Below are positions 60,901-62,900 of a stretch of 64,000 nt of DNA, piece by piece. Every line of letters starts with the position of its first letter. Position 1 is the first letter of the stretch. A model generated the notes under the pieces. The model worked only from the letters and a program-made list of their open reading frames with translations, made no database searches and had not been told where the DNA came from. The translations under genes were made by a program, and so were the position numbers. The stretch is from Macrocystis pyrifera (lineage: Eukaryota > Sar > Phaeophyceae > Laminariales > Laminariaceae), in NCBI GenBank assembly GCA_031763025.1, contig JASSKH010000045.1:1199001-1263000 (forward strand), read 5' to 3'.

Positions 60901-62900
60901 CCAGGGTTTAGCGACAAACACAGGCCGTGGGAGAGCACCATGAACTTCTTGGCGTGGTGCTCTAGCGTTGGGGGTAACTAGCGCTTCTCGATCGCGTGGC
61001 TTAGAGGTAAAATACGCGGGTGACGTCCGTCGTTTTACGGGTTGATTTTTAAGCATCGCCAGCCATTACAGATATGTACGTCGTTTCAAGGTTAAAATAA
61101 GTTTGTATAGGTTTAGAACATCAACGGCGGGTTAGATACAGCGTACCCGCGTAGAAGAGGTTAACTTCTGCAAGCTGCGCGCAACGCAGGCAAAGATGGT
61201 ACGTTTTCAATGAAGTACCTCAGGGAAAAATGACGTTGAGCGGCTACTAGACTATAGTACCATGTACCATATCTGCACGTGCTACCTTTTGTGATAGCAG
61301 TAGCTTCTTTTATGGTCATCGTTAACCCTCCTAGGACTACAGAGGGAACCTTGACGTTTGCAGCAACAACCCCTACGTGATTGACCGATTCTACGAAGTG
61401 GTGTCCATGTTGCAACGGTTGAAATCAAGGAGTCTTGCGAGACGGGCACAGCACGGTTGATAGCACCCAAGTTACCAACCATGTTTTTTGTCGCTTTCTG
61501 GGGGTTAAGGAGTGACAGATTTGCCTTACTTTTTTTTTAGAGGAGACGGTTATAGACGATCTCCACAGGGGGATCCAAGGCCGCACTTTTTTTAGGGTGC
61601 GTGGTGTGTACACCCTAAGCGCGAACATCACTACGGTAGGTTTTCTGTCGTGTTCACGCTTCGATAGTACCCCACGCCATGCTGCCGAGCACTGCCAAAT
61701 AGGCGATTATGTTACCGGTCAGTTACTCGGCAGGCTACTGGCTACGCTGTAGCGACGTGCCTGTCACCAGGCAGAGCTTGCTACCGATCAGCGACTCGGT
61801 AGGCTACTGCCTACGCTGCAGCGAAGCACCTATCACCAAACATGGCTTCCTGCCACTGAAGCCTTGCGCATTTGCTACTGTCTGCGATGTCCCACCGATA
61901 GTTTTTCGTGGCAACAGCGCTGGAATATCTGCCACTCTCTCTCCTCCGGGATACCTGCACAGTCACGGTCAACCGTAAGGATGTCGTACATGCCAAGCAG
62001 CGTTTGGGAGAGTTCCCCAAGCCATTCAGGTGAGACGTTAAGGCAACCGTGAGGAGCACGCGCATTCTATACAGCGCTTGCTGTGAGTTTCCCGAACCAT
62101 TGAGGTGATATGTTGAGTTAACAGGTAGCACGTAAGGATGGCGTATATATCAATCAACGCTTGGGGGGGTTTCCTACGCCATTCAGGTGGGATGTTGAGC
62201 CAACCGGTGGCACGTAAGGATAACGTGCATACAAAAACAACGCTTGGGGGGGGTCCTTAGGCCATTCGGGTGGAATGTTCTACCAACTGGAAACACGCTC
62301 GTTGTCGTACCTTTCTCCCTCCCTCCCTCCCCCCCCCCCGACCGTTCGTTGAGTGAACGATCTTGTAGCGACAAGCTTCGGCTCCTCTGAACGTCACGGG
62401 CAGTCAGCCACCCTCCCCCCCCCTGGTCAAAATTATGACTAGAAGCATACCGCACGCTGAGGACGCTCTATTCAACCGCTTGGGACTTGAAGAAAAACAA
62501 AGTGTCGAAAACAAATGACGACTACCACATGGGCTACTTTAAACTTTGAGCAGCCCGGGCTGCTGCTGGGGTAGAGGATAGGGGCCGTACCCGAAGTGCA
62601 AGGCAAGGGGCTGGTACGACAGGTGCACGGCATGGTAGTTTCTGGCCGGGGCTGCTGCAATCTTTTCCTAGATGCTTGATAAAAATCTGCCCTCGTCGTT
62701 TGTACGGTCGCTATACTACACCGTATTTATGACATGCGAGATACCACCCCCCCCCCCCCCCCGCCGACAAATGCCACTGAGATTATTGCTTATTTTCTCG
62801 ACAACGGAGAAAGCGTACACGCCGGGCGACGCGTCCATGGAAAGATCCCGACAATCTCTTTTCCAAAGTCACAAGTTGTGGCGTATGTGCCCACCATAAG
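17355..62900 (+). CDS. Giant IQ-motif / EF-hand / Cys-His-rich / C2H2 zinc-finger protein (about 36 exons, runs off right edge)
   Basis: Exons read by eye join in phase from ATG 17355 to at least 62900 and give more than 2,000 residues. Order: acidic Ser/Asp N-terminus; helical segments; a CGWH..C..C module; Pro-rich segment; seven IQ motifs (27.5-34.1 kb) expected to bind calmodulin or myosin-type light chains; two EF-hands (36.6-37.8 kb); two C-x-C-x-H-x-F-x2-H modules; Lys-rich linkers; two C2H2 fingers (55.5-56.2 kb). I do not recognise the protein. It could be a scaffold responding to calcium. Because exons between 41 and 53 kb are all phase 0, two adjacent genes cannot be ruled out. Several introns appear to use GC-AG. 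Confidence 0.55.
18291..18425 (+). CDS. IQ/EF gene exon 2: Glu-rich helical segment
   Basis: Acceptor CTCTGCCAG, 45 codons, phase 0 to 0: ADYAEERLDAHEEFEEELNQ, then ALYIRKMIDTGMHDRALERL. Apparent GC donor GAG/GCAAGG. Strongly amphipathic. Confidence 0.7.
19069..19244 (+). CDS. IQ/EF gene exon 3: basic segment
   Basis: Acceptor CGGTAG directly after an in-frame stop; 176 bp, phase 0 to 2. It codes for MYHHFHKHRHVLEQSGEWSF, then KWRVATKETEKIVKLRKY and RRDRFLRIR. Apparent GC donor AAG/GCGAGT. Too short to stand out as an ORF, but clearly coding. Confidence 0.7.
20242..20414 (+). CDS. IQ/EF gene exon 4
   Basis: Acceptor TCTCTGCAG, 173 bp, entered with one base (phase fits exon 3) and leaving phase 1 at a perfect GTGAGT donor. 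Reads DVRGARFKSNAPVVTIVPSD, then SKRRSPKPLGSFGG and KKCHWKDI. Confidence 0.72.
20469..20663. mobile_element. Poly-C/poly-G terminal element (family B), copy 1
   Basis: Starts CCCCCCCCCTCCCGCACAAT, contains AATCCTTGTGGAGACATTGA..CAATGTCTCCACAAGGATT as an inverted pair, CCCCACAAGGTGTGGAC, and ends with GCATTATACA and a 29-nt G run. CCGGCCGCCTGTGTGG follows the G run. Confidence 0.88.
21138..21166 (+). CDS. IQ/EF gene exon 5, tentative 29-bp microexon
   Basis: Acceptor ATTTTCACCTCACAG is strong and the donor GTGACA is fair. Its phase (1 to 0) is exactly what is needed between exons 4 and 6. It adds HAMFLISFH. Support is phase and splice sites only. Confidence 0.3.
21460..21606 (+). CDS. IQ/EF gene exon 6
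   Basis: Acceptor CCCTTTTTCCAG, donor GTGAGA, 49 codons, phase 0 to 0: RIGNPKPKIPLYNALPIG, then RCTCTNYRMEHPHRLFRDEF. Confidence 0.6.
22169..22261 (+). CDS. IQ/EF gene exon 7, tentative
   Basis: 31 codons, phase 0 to 0, with coding-like VNCAGYEEQSIGEYLMNSDF, then ALASEKLKRDT. The frame is open well upstream, and a consensus donor GTAAGT lies inside that upstream part (22151), so the true exon limits are uncertain. The donor used here (GTACAA) is weak. Confidence 0.35.
22297..22407. mobile_element. TA-type MITE, copy 3
   Basis: CTATTACGGGGGTCCATAGT at the left and TTAGCTATGTACCCCCGTAA at the right, inside an intron just after tentative exon 7. Confidence 0.9.
22500..22640. repeat. GGGTCGGGTC / CGACCCG inverted low-complexity repeat
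   Basis: CACGGGTCGGGTCGG occurs twice (about 22514 and 22558), followed by inverse GACCCG-rich text at 22600-22640. Similar text occurs at 23625-23730. Confidence 0.75.
22903..23028 (+). CDS. IQ/EF gene exon 8: CGWH Cys-rich module
   Basis: Acceptor GGCAG, donor GTGTGC, 42 codons, phase 0 to 0. It reads CGWHASHCVSKVHGDDPVVV, then NEGALCNECLAQ, with Cys/His spacing suggestive of metal binding. A related CGWH..C..C layout recurs in exon 19. Confidence 0.72.
23625..23730. repeat. GGGTC pentamer tandem repeat
   Basis: About ten GGGTC or GGATC units (23638-23690) followed by inverse GACCCG text to 23730. It is related to 22500-22640. Confidence 0.85.
23870..23989 (+). CDS. IQ/EF gene exon 9
   Basis: Acceptor GGTCGACAG, donor GTGAGA, 40 codons, phase 0 to 0: LTKGPIKKTTAFGAPGVRIN, then ADTDPGADGDEFL. 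Confidence 0.7.
24656..24850 (+). CDS. IQ/EF gene exon 10: polyproline segment
   Basis: Strong acceptor (pyrimidine tract then CCCCAG), donor GTAAGG, 65 codons, phase 0 to 0. VWNKWFTKGPGRTRRG, then a run of seven Pro, then SLANLKRQKELAKWR, which leads into the IQ array. Confidence 0.78.
25125..25157. repeat. 33-nt poly-C tract
   Basis: C run on the plus strand without an inverted G partner nearby. Confidence 0.9.
25595..25690. repeat. Two tandem 46-bp units
   Basis: GATCAGGTTTTGCGCAAACA..AAGCCCTCGAAGGC(A/G)TGTTTGGG occurs twice in a row with one or two differences. Confidence 0.9.
27482..27552 (+). CDS. IQ/EF gene exon 11: IQ motif 1
   Basis: Acceptor CTTTGCTAG, donor GTAAGC, 71 bp, phase 0 to 2. 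It reads AATAVQRTYRGYRAR, matching the IQ consensus (IQxxxRGxxxR, with Val for Ile). Confidence 0.75.
28170..28555. repeat. Minisatellite, about nine ~40-bp units
   Basis: Imperfect units of the form TTTCCCAGGCGGTCGGGGAT followed by ATCATTCCGAGAAA. They stay open in one frame, giving a repetitive FPGG/REISQ-like pseudo-protein that I do not regard as coding. Confidence 0.85.
28686..28803 (+). CDS. IQ/EF gene exon 12: IQ motif 2
   Basis: Acceptor TTTCAACCTGCAG, donor GTGAGC, 118 bp, entered with one base (fits exon 11), phase 0 out. RLRAIVALEYPERARRR, then AIVMQSLVRRFLARVLVRQ, an IQ-like motif. Confidence 0.82.
29523..29765. repeat. Inverted relative of the 59.2-60.0 kb tandem repeat
   Basis: TCCCCACACTAAAACTAGTAT and GCCGTCAAGGAACCCCCAC are the reverse complement of CTTAGTTTTAGTGTGGGGA- and CTTGACGGC-like text in 59230-59960. 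Confidence 0.7.
29807..29998 (+). CDS. IQ/EF gene exon 13: IQ motif 3
   Basis: Pyrimidine-rich acceptor ending CCTAG, donor GTGAGG, 64 codons, phase 0 to 0. SIQRMARGMQARALFRRTRA is a good IQ motif; the rest is basic helix (VARSIREDMQRKH). Confidence 0.82.
30502..30617 (+). CDS. IQ/EF gene exon 14: IQ motif 4 and first part of IQ motif 5
   Basis: Acceptor CCTGACAG, donor GTGAGG, 116 bp, phase 0 to 2. ALSLQRAWRGKTGRERAAAL is IQ 4. It ends AAISVQKA, the start of IQ 5, whose Ala codon is split by the intron. Confidence 0.82.
31354..31464. mobile_element. TA-type MITE, copy 4
   Basis: CTATTACGGGGGTCCATAGT to AACTATGGTCCCCCGTAATAG. Near-perfect ~30-bp inverted termini around an AT-rich middle (GTTAGTAAAAATAGGTAAAC). 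Confidence 0.95.
31852..31961. mobile_element. TA-type MITE, copy 5
   Basis: CTATTGCGGGGGTCCATAGT to TATGGTCCCCCGTAATA. The middle is in reverse orientation to copy 4 (ACCTATATATTTAGGTATTT). Confidence 0.93.
32459..32569 (+). CDS. IQ/EF gene exon 15: rest of IQ 5 and IQ motif 6
   Basis: Acceptor GTGCTTACAG, donor GTATAC, 111 bp, entered with one base (fits exon 14), phase 2 out. The junction gives SVQKAWRCCLAR; then WEEVKAATVMQSVFRMAVGR holds IQ 6. Confidence 0.8.
32995..33345. repeat. Two local tandem repeats
   Basis: A 55-bp unit (TCGTACCCCGTTTACCATTT, then GATATCTGT) occurs twice at 32995-33095. At 33185-33330 a ~55-bp unit (CGCATGCACCCTTACGGGG, then TTGTACTATTG) occurs about four times. 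Confidence 0.85.
33971..34088 (+). CDS. IQ/EF gene exon 16: IQ motif 7
   Basis: 118 bp, entered with one base (fits exon 15), phase 0 out, donor GTGACA. FEAAVRRIQPMVRGFLARVA is a clear IQ motif. The acceptor (CGAAG) is poor in pyrimidines, so the left limit is inferred from phase. Confidence 0.72.
34340..34425. repeat. AAC-rich simple repeat
   Basis: Irregular AAC/AAT trinucleotides (ACCAACAACAATAACACC and on). Confidence 0.85.
34740..35090. other. GC-rich block open in several frames, unresolved
   Basis: Long open frames exist on both strands (for example VRAIYDSMGPANDGILAAAA on plus). None has both a fitting acceptor and donor at phase 0, which exons 16 and 17 would need. It may be an old coding insert or an alternative exon. 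No function is assigned. Confidence 0.3.
35460..35627 (+). CDS. IQ/EF gene exon 17: linker after the IQ array
   Basis: Strong acceptor (GTTTGTTTTTTGGTGCCAG), donor GTGGGG, 56 codons, phase 0 to 0: MWGWLGTDPVTANNIYARFL, then a Thr/Ser/Glu-rich tail ending TPEK. Confidence 0.68.
35905..36090. repeat. TTCAAC hexanucleotide satellite
   Basis: Degenerate runs of TTCAAC and CTTCAA-type hexamers over about 180 bp. Confidence 0.92.
36550..36683 (+). CDS. IQ/EF gene exon 18: EF-hand 1
   Basis: Acceptor CTCTCTCGCAG, donor GTAGGT, 134 bp, phase 0 to 2. HFTEAFDKDRTGTCSKVEFK is a canonical EF-hand: the 12-residue loop D-K-D-R-T-G-T-C-S-K-V-E has ligands at 1, 3, 5, 9 and 12 and Gly at 6. Confidence 0.82.
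36770..37095. pseudogene. Duplicated exon-18 tail and intron fragment
   Basis: TTCAAGATGGCTCTTGAGAGGTAAGT at 36900-36926 copies the end and donor of exon 18 (TTCAAGATGGGTCTTGAGAG, then GTAGGT). Flanking CGTCAG..GCGCATG..TTTCGTCAGACA text at 36780-36820 repeats at 37030-37065. In the phase needed, this pseudo-exon meets TGA. Confidence 0.7.
37710..37886 (+). CDS. IQ/EF gene exon 19: EF-hand 2 (degenerate) and Cys-rich module
   Basis: Acceptor GTGCCAG, donor GTAAGG, 177 bp, entered with one base (fits exon 18), phase 2 out. QKEEALTIFRRFYDGDGLCG is an EF-hand-like helix and loop with few remaining ligands. CGWHSFLSAY and CARHGRLLCSLC follow, echoing exon 8. Confidence 0.8.
39130..39500. repeat. 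GATCATCTACAGATA satellite and family D unit
   Basis: About eight GATCATCTACA(GATA) units at 39160-39310. The typical family D body follows: CTGCCG..TCTGAGG, GTGCAGGATCTG, ACAGATCCAACCCAGGAAAC, GGGTCC, then AGATCATACAGATC. Confidence 0.85.
39590..40830. mobile_element. Large inverted repeat with TTAGGG-like stretches and ACCCCTACCG units
   Basis: The arm at about 39800-40065 (GTCAAGGCTGGCCTTTCGGC, GCCACCAAAACACGCGG, then GGGTTAGGGTT) recurs inverted at about 40440-40690. The region between and around has seven or more copies of GCATGCCTCA(G/C)AAA..TTAGGTACACCCCTAC. This looks like a non-autonomous element or array. Confidence 0.65.
40010..40062. repeat. Interstitial telomere-like TTCGGG/TTAGGG run
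   Basis: GGTTCGGGTTCGGGTTCGGG followed by ATTAGGGTTAGGGTTAGGG. The complementary text (CCCTAACACTAACCCTACCC) lies in the opposite arm at 40490-40510. Confidence 0.85.
40949..41138 (+). CDS. IQ/EF gene exon 20: C-x-C-x-H-x-F-x2-H module
   Basis: Acceptor CCCCTCAAG, donor GTACCA, 190 bp, entered with one base (fits exon 19), phase 0 out. YGHCEKNGCFCAKAR, then LGFKMCKCGHRFDAHALL, then VIRHGCVVPEK. The Cys/His pattern suggests zinc binding, continuing the Cys run of exon 19. Confidence 0.78.
41493..41689. mobile_element. Poly-C/poly-G terminal element (family B), copy 2
   Basis: It starts CTCCCCCCCCTGCACAATGTG, contains AACAACGTAGCACACC..CGTACCGAATTGAGAT and CCACACCTTGTGGGG, and ends CACATTGTGCAGGG with a ~33-nt G run. 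Outside lie imperfect inverted flanks (ACCACACAGGTGG / CCGGCCATCTGTGC). Confidence 0.85.
42099..42446. mobile_element. Poly-C element (family C), copy 1
   Basis: Bounded by C runs at 42099-42108 and 42431-42446. It contains GGTTGGCGACGACGCTGTAA, AACACGCCTCTCC, GATGCGAGGGTCTATGGCC and GCATGATAATGAGTACC. Related text is found inverted at 47335-47575 and 47805-48000. Confidence 0.75.
43216..43443 (+). CDS. IQ/EF gene exon 21, low-complexity linker
   Basis: 76 codons, phase 0 to 0, donor GTAAGC: RSSGKKRPAVRAASAAAVAR, then NTDNQDRKESTAGPEESSAL and PPPYETGSLPT. The acceptor (GACGTGAG) is weak. An alternative frame is open from 42960, so the left end is uncertain. Confidence 0.5.
44678..44857 (+). 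CDS. IQ/EF gene exon 22: second C-x-C-x-H-x-F-x2-H module
   Basis: Acceptor GGGGCAG, donor GTGGGA, 60 codons, phase 0 to 0. AERAAQAEMNSTVQGQG, then MPCDRKCCSCSCHHQFHDHN. The C-S-C-H-H-Q-F-H-D-H string has the same spacing as C-K-C-G-H-R-F-D-A-H in exon 20. The acceptor tract is purine-rich, so limits are tentative. Confidence 0.5.
45058..45088. repeat. AAAC microsatellite
   Basis: About seven tandem AAAC/CAAA units. Confidence 0.95.
45854..46086. mobile_element. Poly-C/poly-G terminal element (family B), copy 3, with a 62-nt C run
   Basis: C run 45854-45915, then TGCACAACGTGCGCGTAAAAC, AACAAAGTAGCACACC, GACACCTTGTGACG, TTCAATGTCTCCGCGAGGG and CACATTGTGTTAG ending in 15 G. A GATAATGAGTACC junction, typical of family C, abuts the left C run. 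Confidence 0.85.
46445..46558. mobile_element. TA-type MITE, copy 6
   Basis: CTATTACGGGGGGCCATAGT to TAACTATGGTCCCCCGTAAT, immediately upstream of the small exon at 46578. Confidence 0.93.
46578..46622 (+). CDS. IQ/EF gene exon 23, 45-bp exon
   Basis: Acceptor CGACCCTTTCAG, donor GTAATT, 15 codons, phase 0 to 0: GKLQSGIGDKPLKLQ. It lies 20 bp after a MITE, so part of the pre-acceptor region is MITE sequence. Confidence 0.42.
46943..46988. repeat. 11-bp tandem repeat (TTCTCAGAAAA)
   Basis: Four consecutive TCAGAAAATTC units. Confidence 0.93.
47191..47322 (+). CDS. IQ/EF gene exon 24
   Basis: 44 codons, phase 0 to 0, donor GTAAAG: DIAVNNTVVGGRAEGLTLAQ, then KELRTGFAISDAIPFVKAGV. The acceptor is taken as CAAGAG; TTGTAG a few bases earlier would change the phase. 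Confidence 0.65.
47335..47575. mobile_element. Poly-G element (family C), copy 2, reversed
   Basis: G run 47337-47353, then TGTACTCATTATCATGCATG, CATAGACCCTCGCATC, GTCGGGTTTTCACCGACCA and GGGCGAGTCGCATAAGG: the reverse of the right part of copy 1 (42270-42446). It starts a few bases into the intron after exon 24. Confidence 0.75.
47805..48000. mobile_element. Poly-G element (family C), copy 3
   Basis: GAGAGGCGTGTTTTACAGCG and TCGTCGCCAACC match copy 1 inverted, followed by GGCGAGTCGCACCAAGG and a 17-nt G run ending at 48000. Confidence 0.7.
48040..48400. repeat. Family D dispersed repeat
   Basis: TTCTGAGAAGTTGTGCAGGA, TACAGATCCAACCCAGG, ACATCTAGATCCTAACC and GATCATCTGTCCGAGGTG. The same phrases recur near 39.3, 50.7, 51.0, 52.5, 54.2 and 57.9 kb. 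Confidence 0.8.
48535..48608. repeat. CAA/ACA simple repeat
   Basis: Irregular CAA, ACA and AACAGC units over about 70 bp. Confidence 0.9.
48892..48993 (+). CDS. IQ/EF gene exon 25
   Basis: Acceptor CGTCCTTGCAG, donor GTGAGG, 34 codons, phase 0 to 0: TDPIGLYLYLLKALSDERHE, then LLEDDRRFNDFV. Helical, acidic. Confidence 0.72.
48994..51585 (+). other. 2.6-kb intron
   Basis: From 49100 to 50600 only short simple repeats (AC run at 49231, C run at 49910-49921) were seen. From 50630 to 51360 lie two family D repeat units. Confidence 0.55.
50630..51360. repeat. Two family D repeat units
   Basis: GAGAGGTTGTGTAGGATCTG, ACAGATCCATCCCAGGAAAC and GGAAACATGAGCTACATC (50690-50830), then a second, more diverged unit to 51360 ending ATGATCTATCTGCCTGAGG. 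Confidence 0.78.
51586..51780 (+). CDS. IQ/EF gene exon 26
   Basis: Long pyrimidine tract then CAGTCAG, donor GTGCGG, 65 codons, phase 0 to 0: GRHAVFLERHWCKLVKDIRN, then PVAEERRKRVE. Another frame is also open here; I prefer this one for its codon use and donor fit. Confidence 0.6.
52296..52385 (+). CDS. IQ/EF gene exon 27
   Basis: Acceptor TCCGCGCAG, donor GTGCGG, 30 codons, phase 0 to 0: SKAPDSVGARVEFRSCGSIL, then QEKRTRIE. The end (EKRTRIE/GTGCGG) resembles the end of exon 26 (ERRKRVE/GTGCGG). Confidence 0.5.
52440..52730. repeat. Family D dispersed repeat
   Basis: GAACATCTAGATCTTAACC, GTTCTGAGATGTTG, ACAGATCCACCTCAGGAAAC and GATCTGTCCGACGTGTG. Confidence 0.78.
52870..53345. repeat. Tandem ACTCCGCGACCTAAT..GCAACACCC repeat interrupted by a MITE
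   Basis: Diverged 60-110-bp units with GACTCCGCGACCTA, GCAACACCC(AC/GC)ACAC, CCCTACCCATG and TTCAAGGGATAATAT. MITE copy 7 sits inside one unit, so neighbouring units show the empty site. Confidence 0.85.
53127..53237. mobile_element. TA-type MITE, copy 7
   Basis: CTATTACGGTGGTCCATAGT to ACTATGGTCCTCCGTAATAG. It interrupts GCGACCTA/(A)TTGCAACACCC, and the flanking TA is present on both sides. Confidence 0.95.
53386..53702 (+). CDS. IQ/EF gene exon 28: Lys-rich linker
   Basis: Acceptor ACGCACGCAG, donor GTGGGA, 317 bp, phase 0 to 2: IPNKKRAKKLDDLLRVLGFH, a Ser/Thr/Gly-rich middle, then EEKEESMWKRIEVSKKRRPE. Two basic clusters could be nuclear localisation signals. Confidence 0.75.
54036..54072. 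repeat. GACA/GACT microsatellite
   Basis: CAGACAGACAGACAGACAGA followed by CTGACAGACTGACTGACAG. Confidence 0.95.
54120..54400. repeat. Family D dispersed repeat
   Basis: CTACAGATAGATCATGCAG, GTGAGAGGTCGTGTAGAATC, AACGTGTGCTAGACTT and GGCTACATGAGCTTAAAG. Confidence 0.75.
54628..54770 (+). CDS. IQ/EF gene exon 29
   Basis: Acceptor TTTTTTTTTTCAG, entered with one base (fits exon 28), 143 bp, phase 1 out at GTAAAC: VRRALGKGQPCSHAYLTRSY, then QLSTTVVVLHKG. Confidence 0.55.
54890..55008 (+). CDS. IQ/EF gene exon 30: Arg/Ala/Glu-rich segment
   Basis: Acceptor GTACATCAG, entered with two bases (fits exon 29), donor GTGAGT, 119 bp: VVEDSEGRSRGGELESAARL, then ARARSRERSPSAGAVRE. Confidence 0.68.
55522..55726 (+). 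CDS. IQ/EF gene exon 31: C2H2 zinc finger 1
   Basis: Pyrimidine-rich acceptor ending GCTCAG, donor GTGAGC, 205 bp, phase 0 to 1. The finger C-LHPG-C-GKVFHLKDSATA-H-QEKE-H fits C-x4-C-x12-H-x4-H. Basic residues follow (RFRRKL). Confidence 0.82.
55877..56231 (+). CDS. IQ/EF gene exon 32: C2H2 zinc finger 2
   Basis: Acceptor CCCTTTTTAG, entered with two bases (fits exon 31), 355 bp, phase 2 out at an apparent GC donor (CAG/GCGAGT). C-PVPG-C-DHRFLSARLLGL-H-LRMG-H fits C-x4-C-x12-H-x4-H. A helix rich in Lys, Ala and Glu follows (LEKLKAAEKGAGIK). Confidence 0.82.
56631..56892 (+). CDS. IQ/EF gene exon 33: Pro/Cys-rich then Ser/Ala-rich
   Basis: Acceptor CCTACTTGCAG, entered with one base (fits exon 32), donor GTAAGA, 262 bp, phase 0 out: YRLVPPFLPPSGCPAIPACA, CRRCEEVARSAAAVKAVP, then GSPVPPVKFYTRAR. 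Confidence 0.7.
56903..57011. mobile_element. TA-type MITE, copy 8 (starts 10 bp after a splice donor)
   Basis: CTACTACGGGGGAACATAGT to AACTATGGACCCCCGTAATAG. It begins within the first dozen bases of the intron after exon 33. Confidence 0.9.
57568..57678. mobile_element. TA-type MITE, copy 9 (abuts a splice acceptor)
   Basis: ATTACGGGGGGCCATAGTTA to ACTATGGTCCCCCGGAATAG. The AG used as acceptor of tentative exon 34 is at its right edge. Confidence 0.9.
57679..57791 (+). CDS. IQ/EF gene exon 34, tentative
   Basis: 113 bp, phase 0 to 2, exactly the phase needed between exons 33 and 35: PDVVIEERASGARIIFLHPA, then CRKTKSPCVLRFGHI. The donor (GTAGCC) is weak and the acceptor lies at a MITE edge. 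Confidence 0.45.
57885..58135. repeat. Family D dispersed repeat
   Basis: GATCATTTAGATCATCTAG, CGTGAGAGGGTTGTGCACGA, ACAGGAAACATGTGCTAGATC and GATGATCTGTTCGAGGTGTG. Confidence 0.78.
58330..58440. mobile_element. TA-type MITE, copy 10
   Basis: CTACTACGGGGGTCCATAGT to AACTATGGACCCCCGTAATA. Confidence 0.93.
58977..59162. mobile_element. Poly-G terminal element (family B), copy 4
   Basis: CTCGCAAAATGTGGGCGTAA, ACCCCACAAGGTGTGGACGA, CTCAATTCGGTACGCC, CATTGTGCAATGTCTCCACA and CGTTGTGCAGCGC, ending in a 13-nt G run. The left C run is reduced. Confidence 0.82.
59230..59960. repeat. Three tandem ~240-bp units
   Basis: Each has TATCAGTG..ATCCTGAAGAAAC, CATTCCAACC, TTTTAGTG.GGGGAGTTCCTT, ACGGCTGTCCGTCAAGCGGC and CAACGGCTCTTT.ACTCACCCC. 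Starts are near 59235, 59480 and 59720. Confidence 0.88.
60116..60647 (+). CDS. IQ/EF gene exon 35
   Basis: 532 bp, entered with one base after GGACGCCAG (an alternative start is after TTTCCAG at 60143), donor GTGAGC, phase 0 out. Ser/Thr/Asn-rich (SSEDSAIIQSPIRTPAVKG), then helical LIPARLAAVLLDGAGKGWIA and a tail ending DVDLEQE. Confidence 0.68.
61709..61860. repeat. Two tandem ~72-bp units
   Basis: TTACCGGTCAGTTACTCGGC / CTACCGATCAGCGACTCGG, then AGGCTACTG.CTACGCTG.AGCG and CACCA..CA.GCTT. Confidence 0.85.
61960..62295. repeat. Four tandem ~88-bp units
   Basis: Each carries GCCATTCAGGTG.GA.GTT, a CACGTAAGGAT-like phrase, CAACGCTTGGG.G and a TTCC run. Confidence 0.88.
62782..62900 (+). CDS. 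IQ/EF gene exon 36, tentative last visible exon
   Basis: 119 bp, phase 0 in (fits exon 35), phase 2 out at an apparent GC donor (AAG/GCAAGA): IIAYFLDNGESVHAGRRVHG, then IPTISFPKSQVVAYVPTI. The acceptor (CCACTGAG) follows a C run and is weak. The frame stays open to 63261 if the donor is not used. Confidence 0.5.

Noticed and set aside
61960..62295. Regularly spaced repeats that might recall a CRISPR array
   Set aside because: Units are imperfect, the spacers are themselves repeats, there are no cas genes and the genome is eukaryotic.
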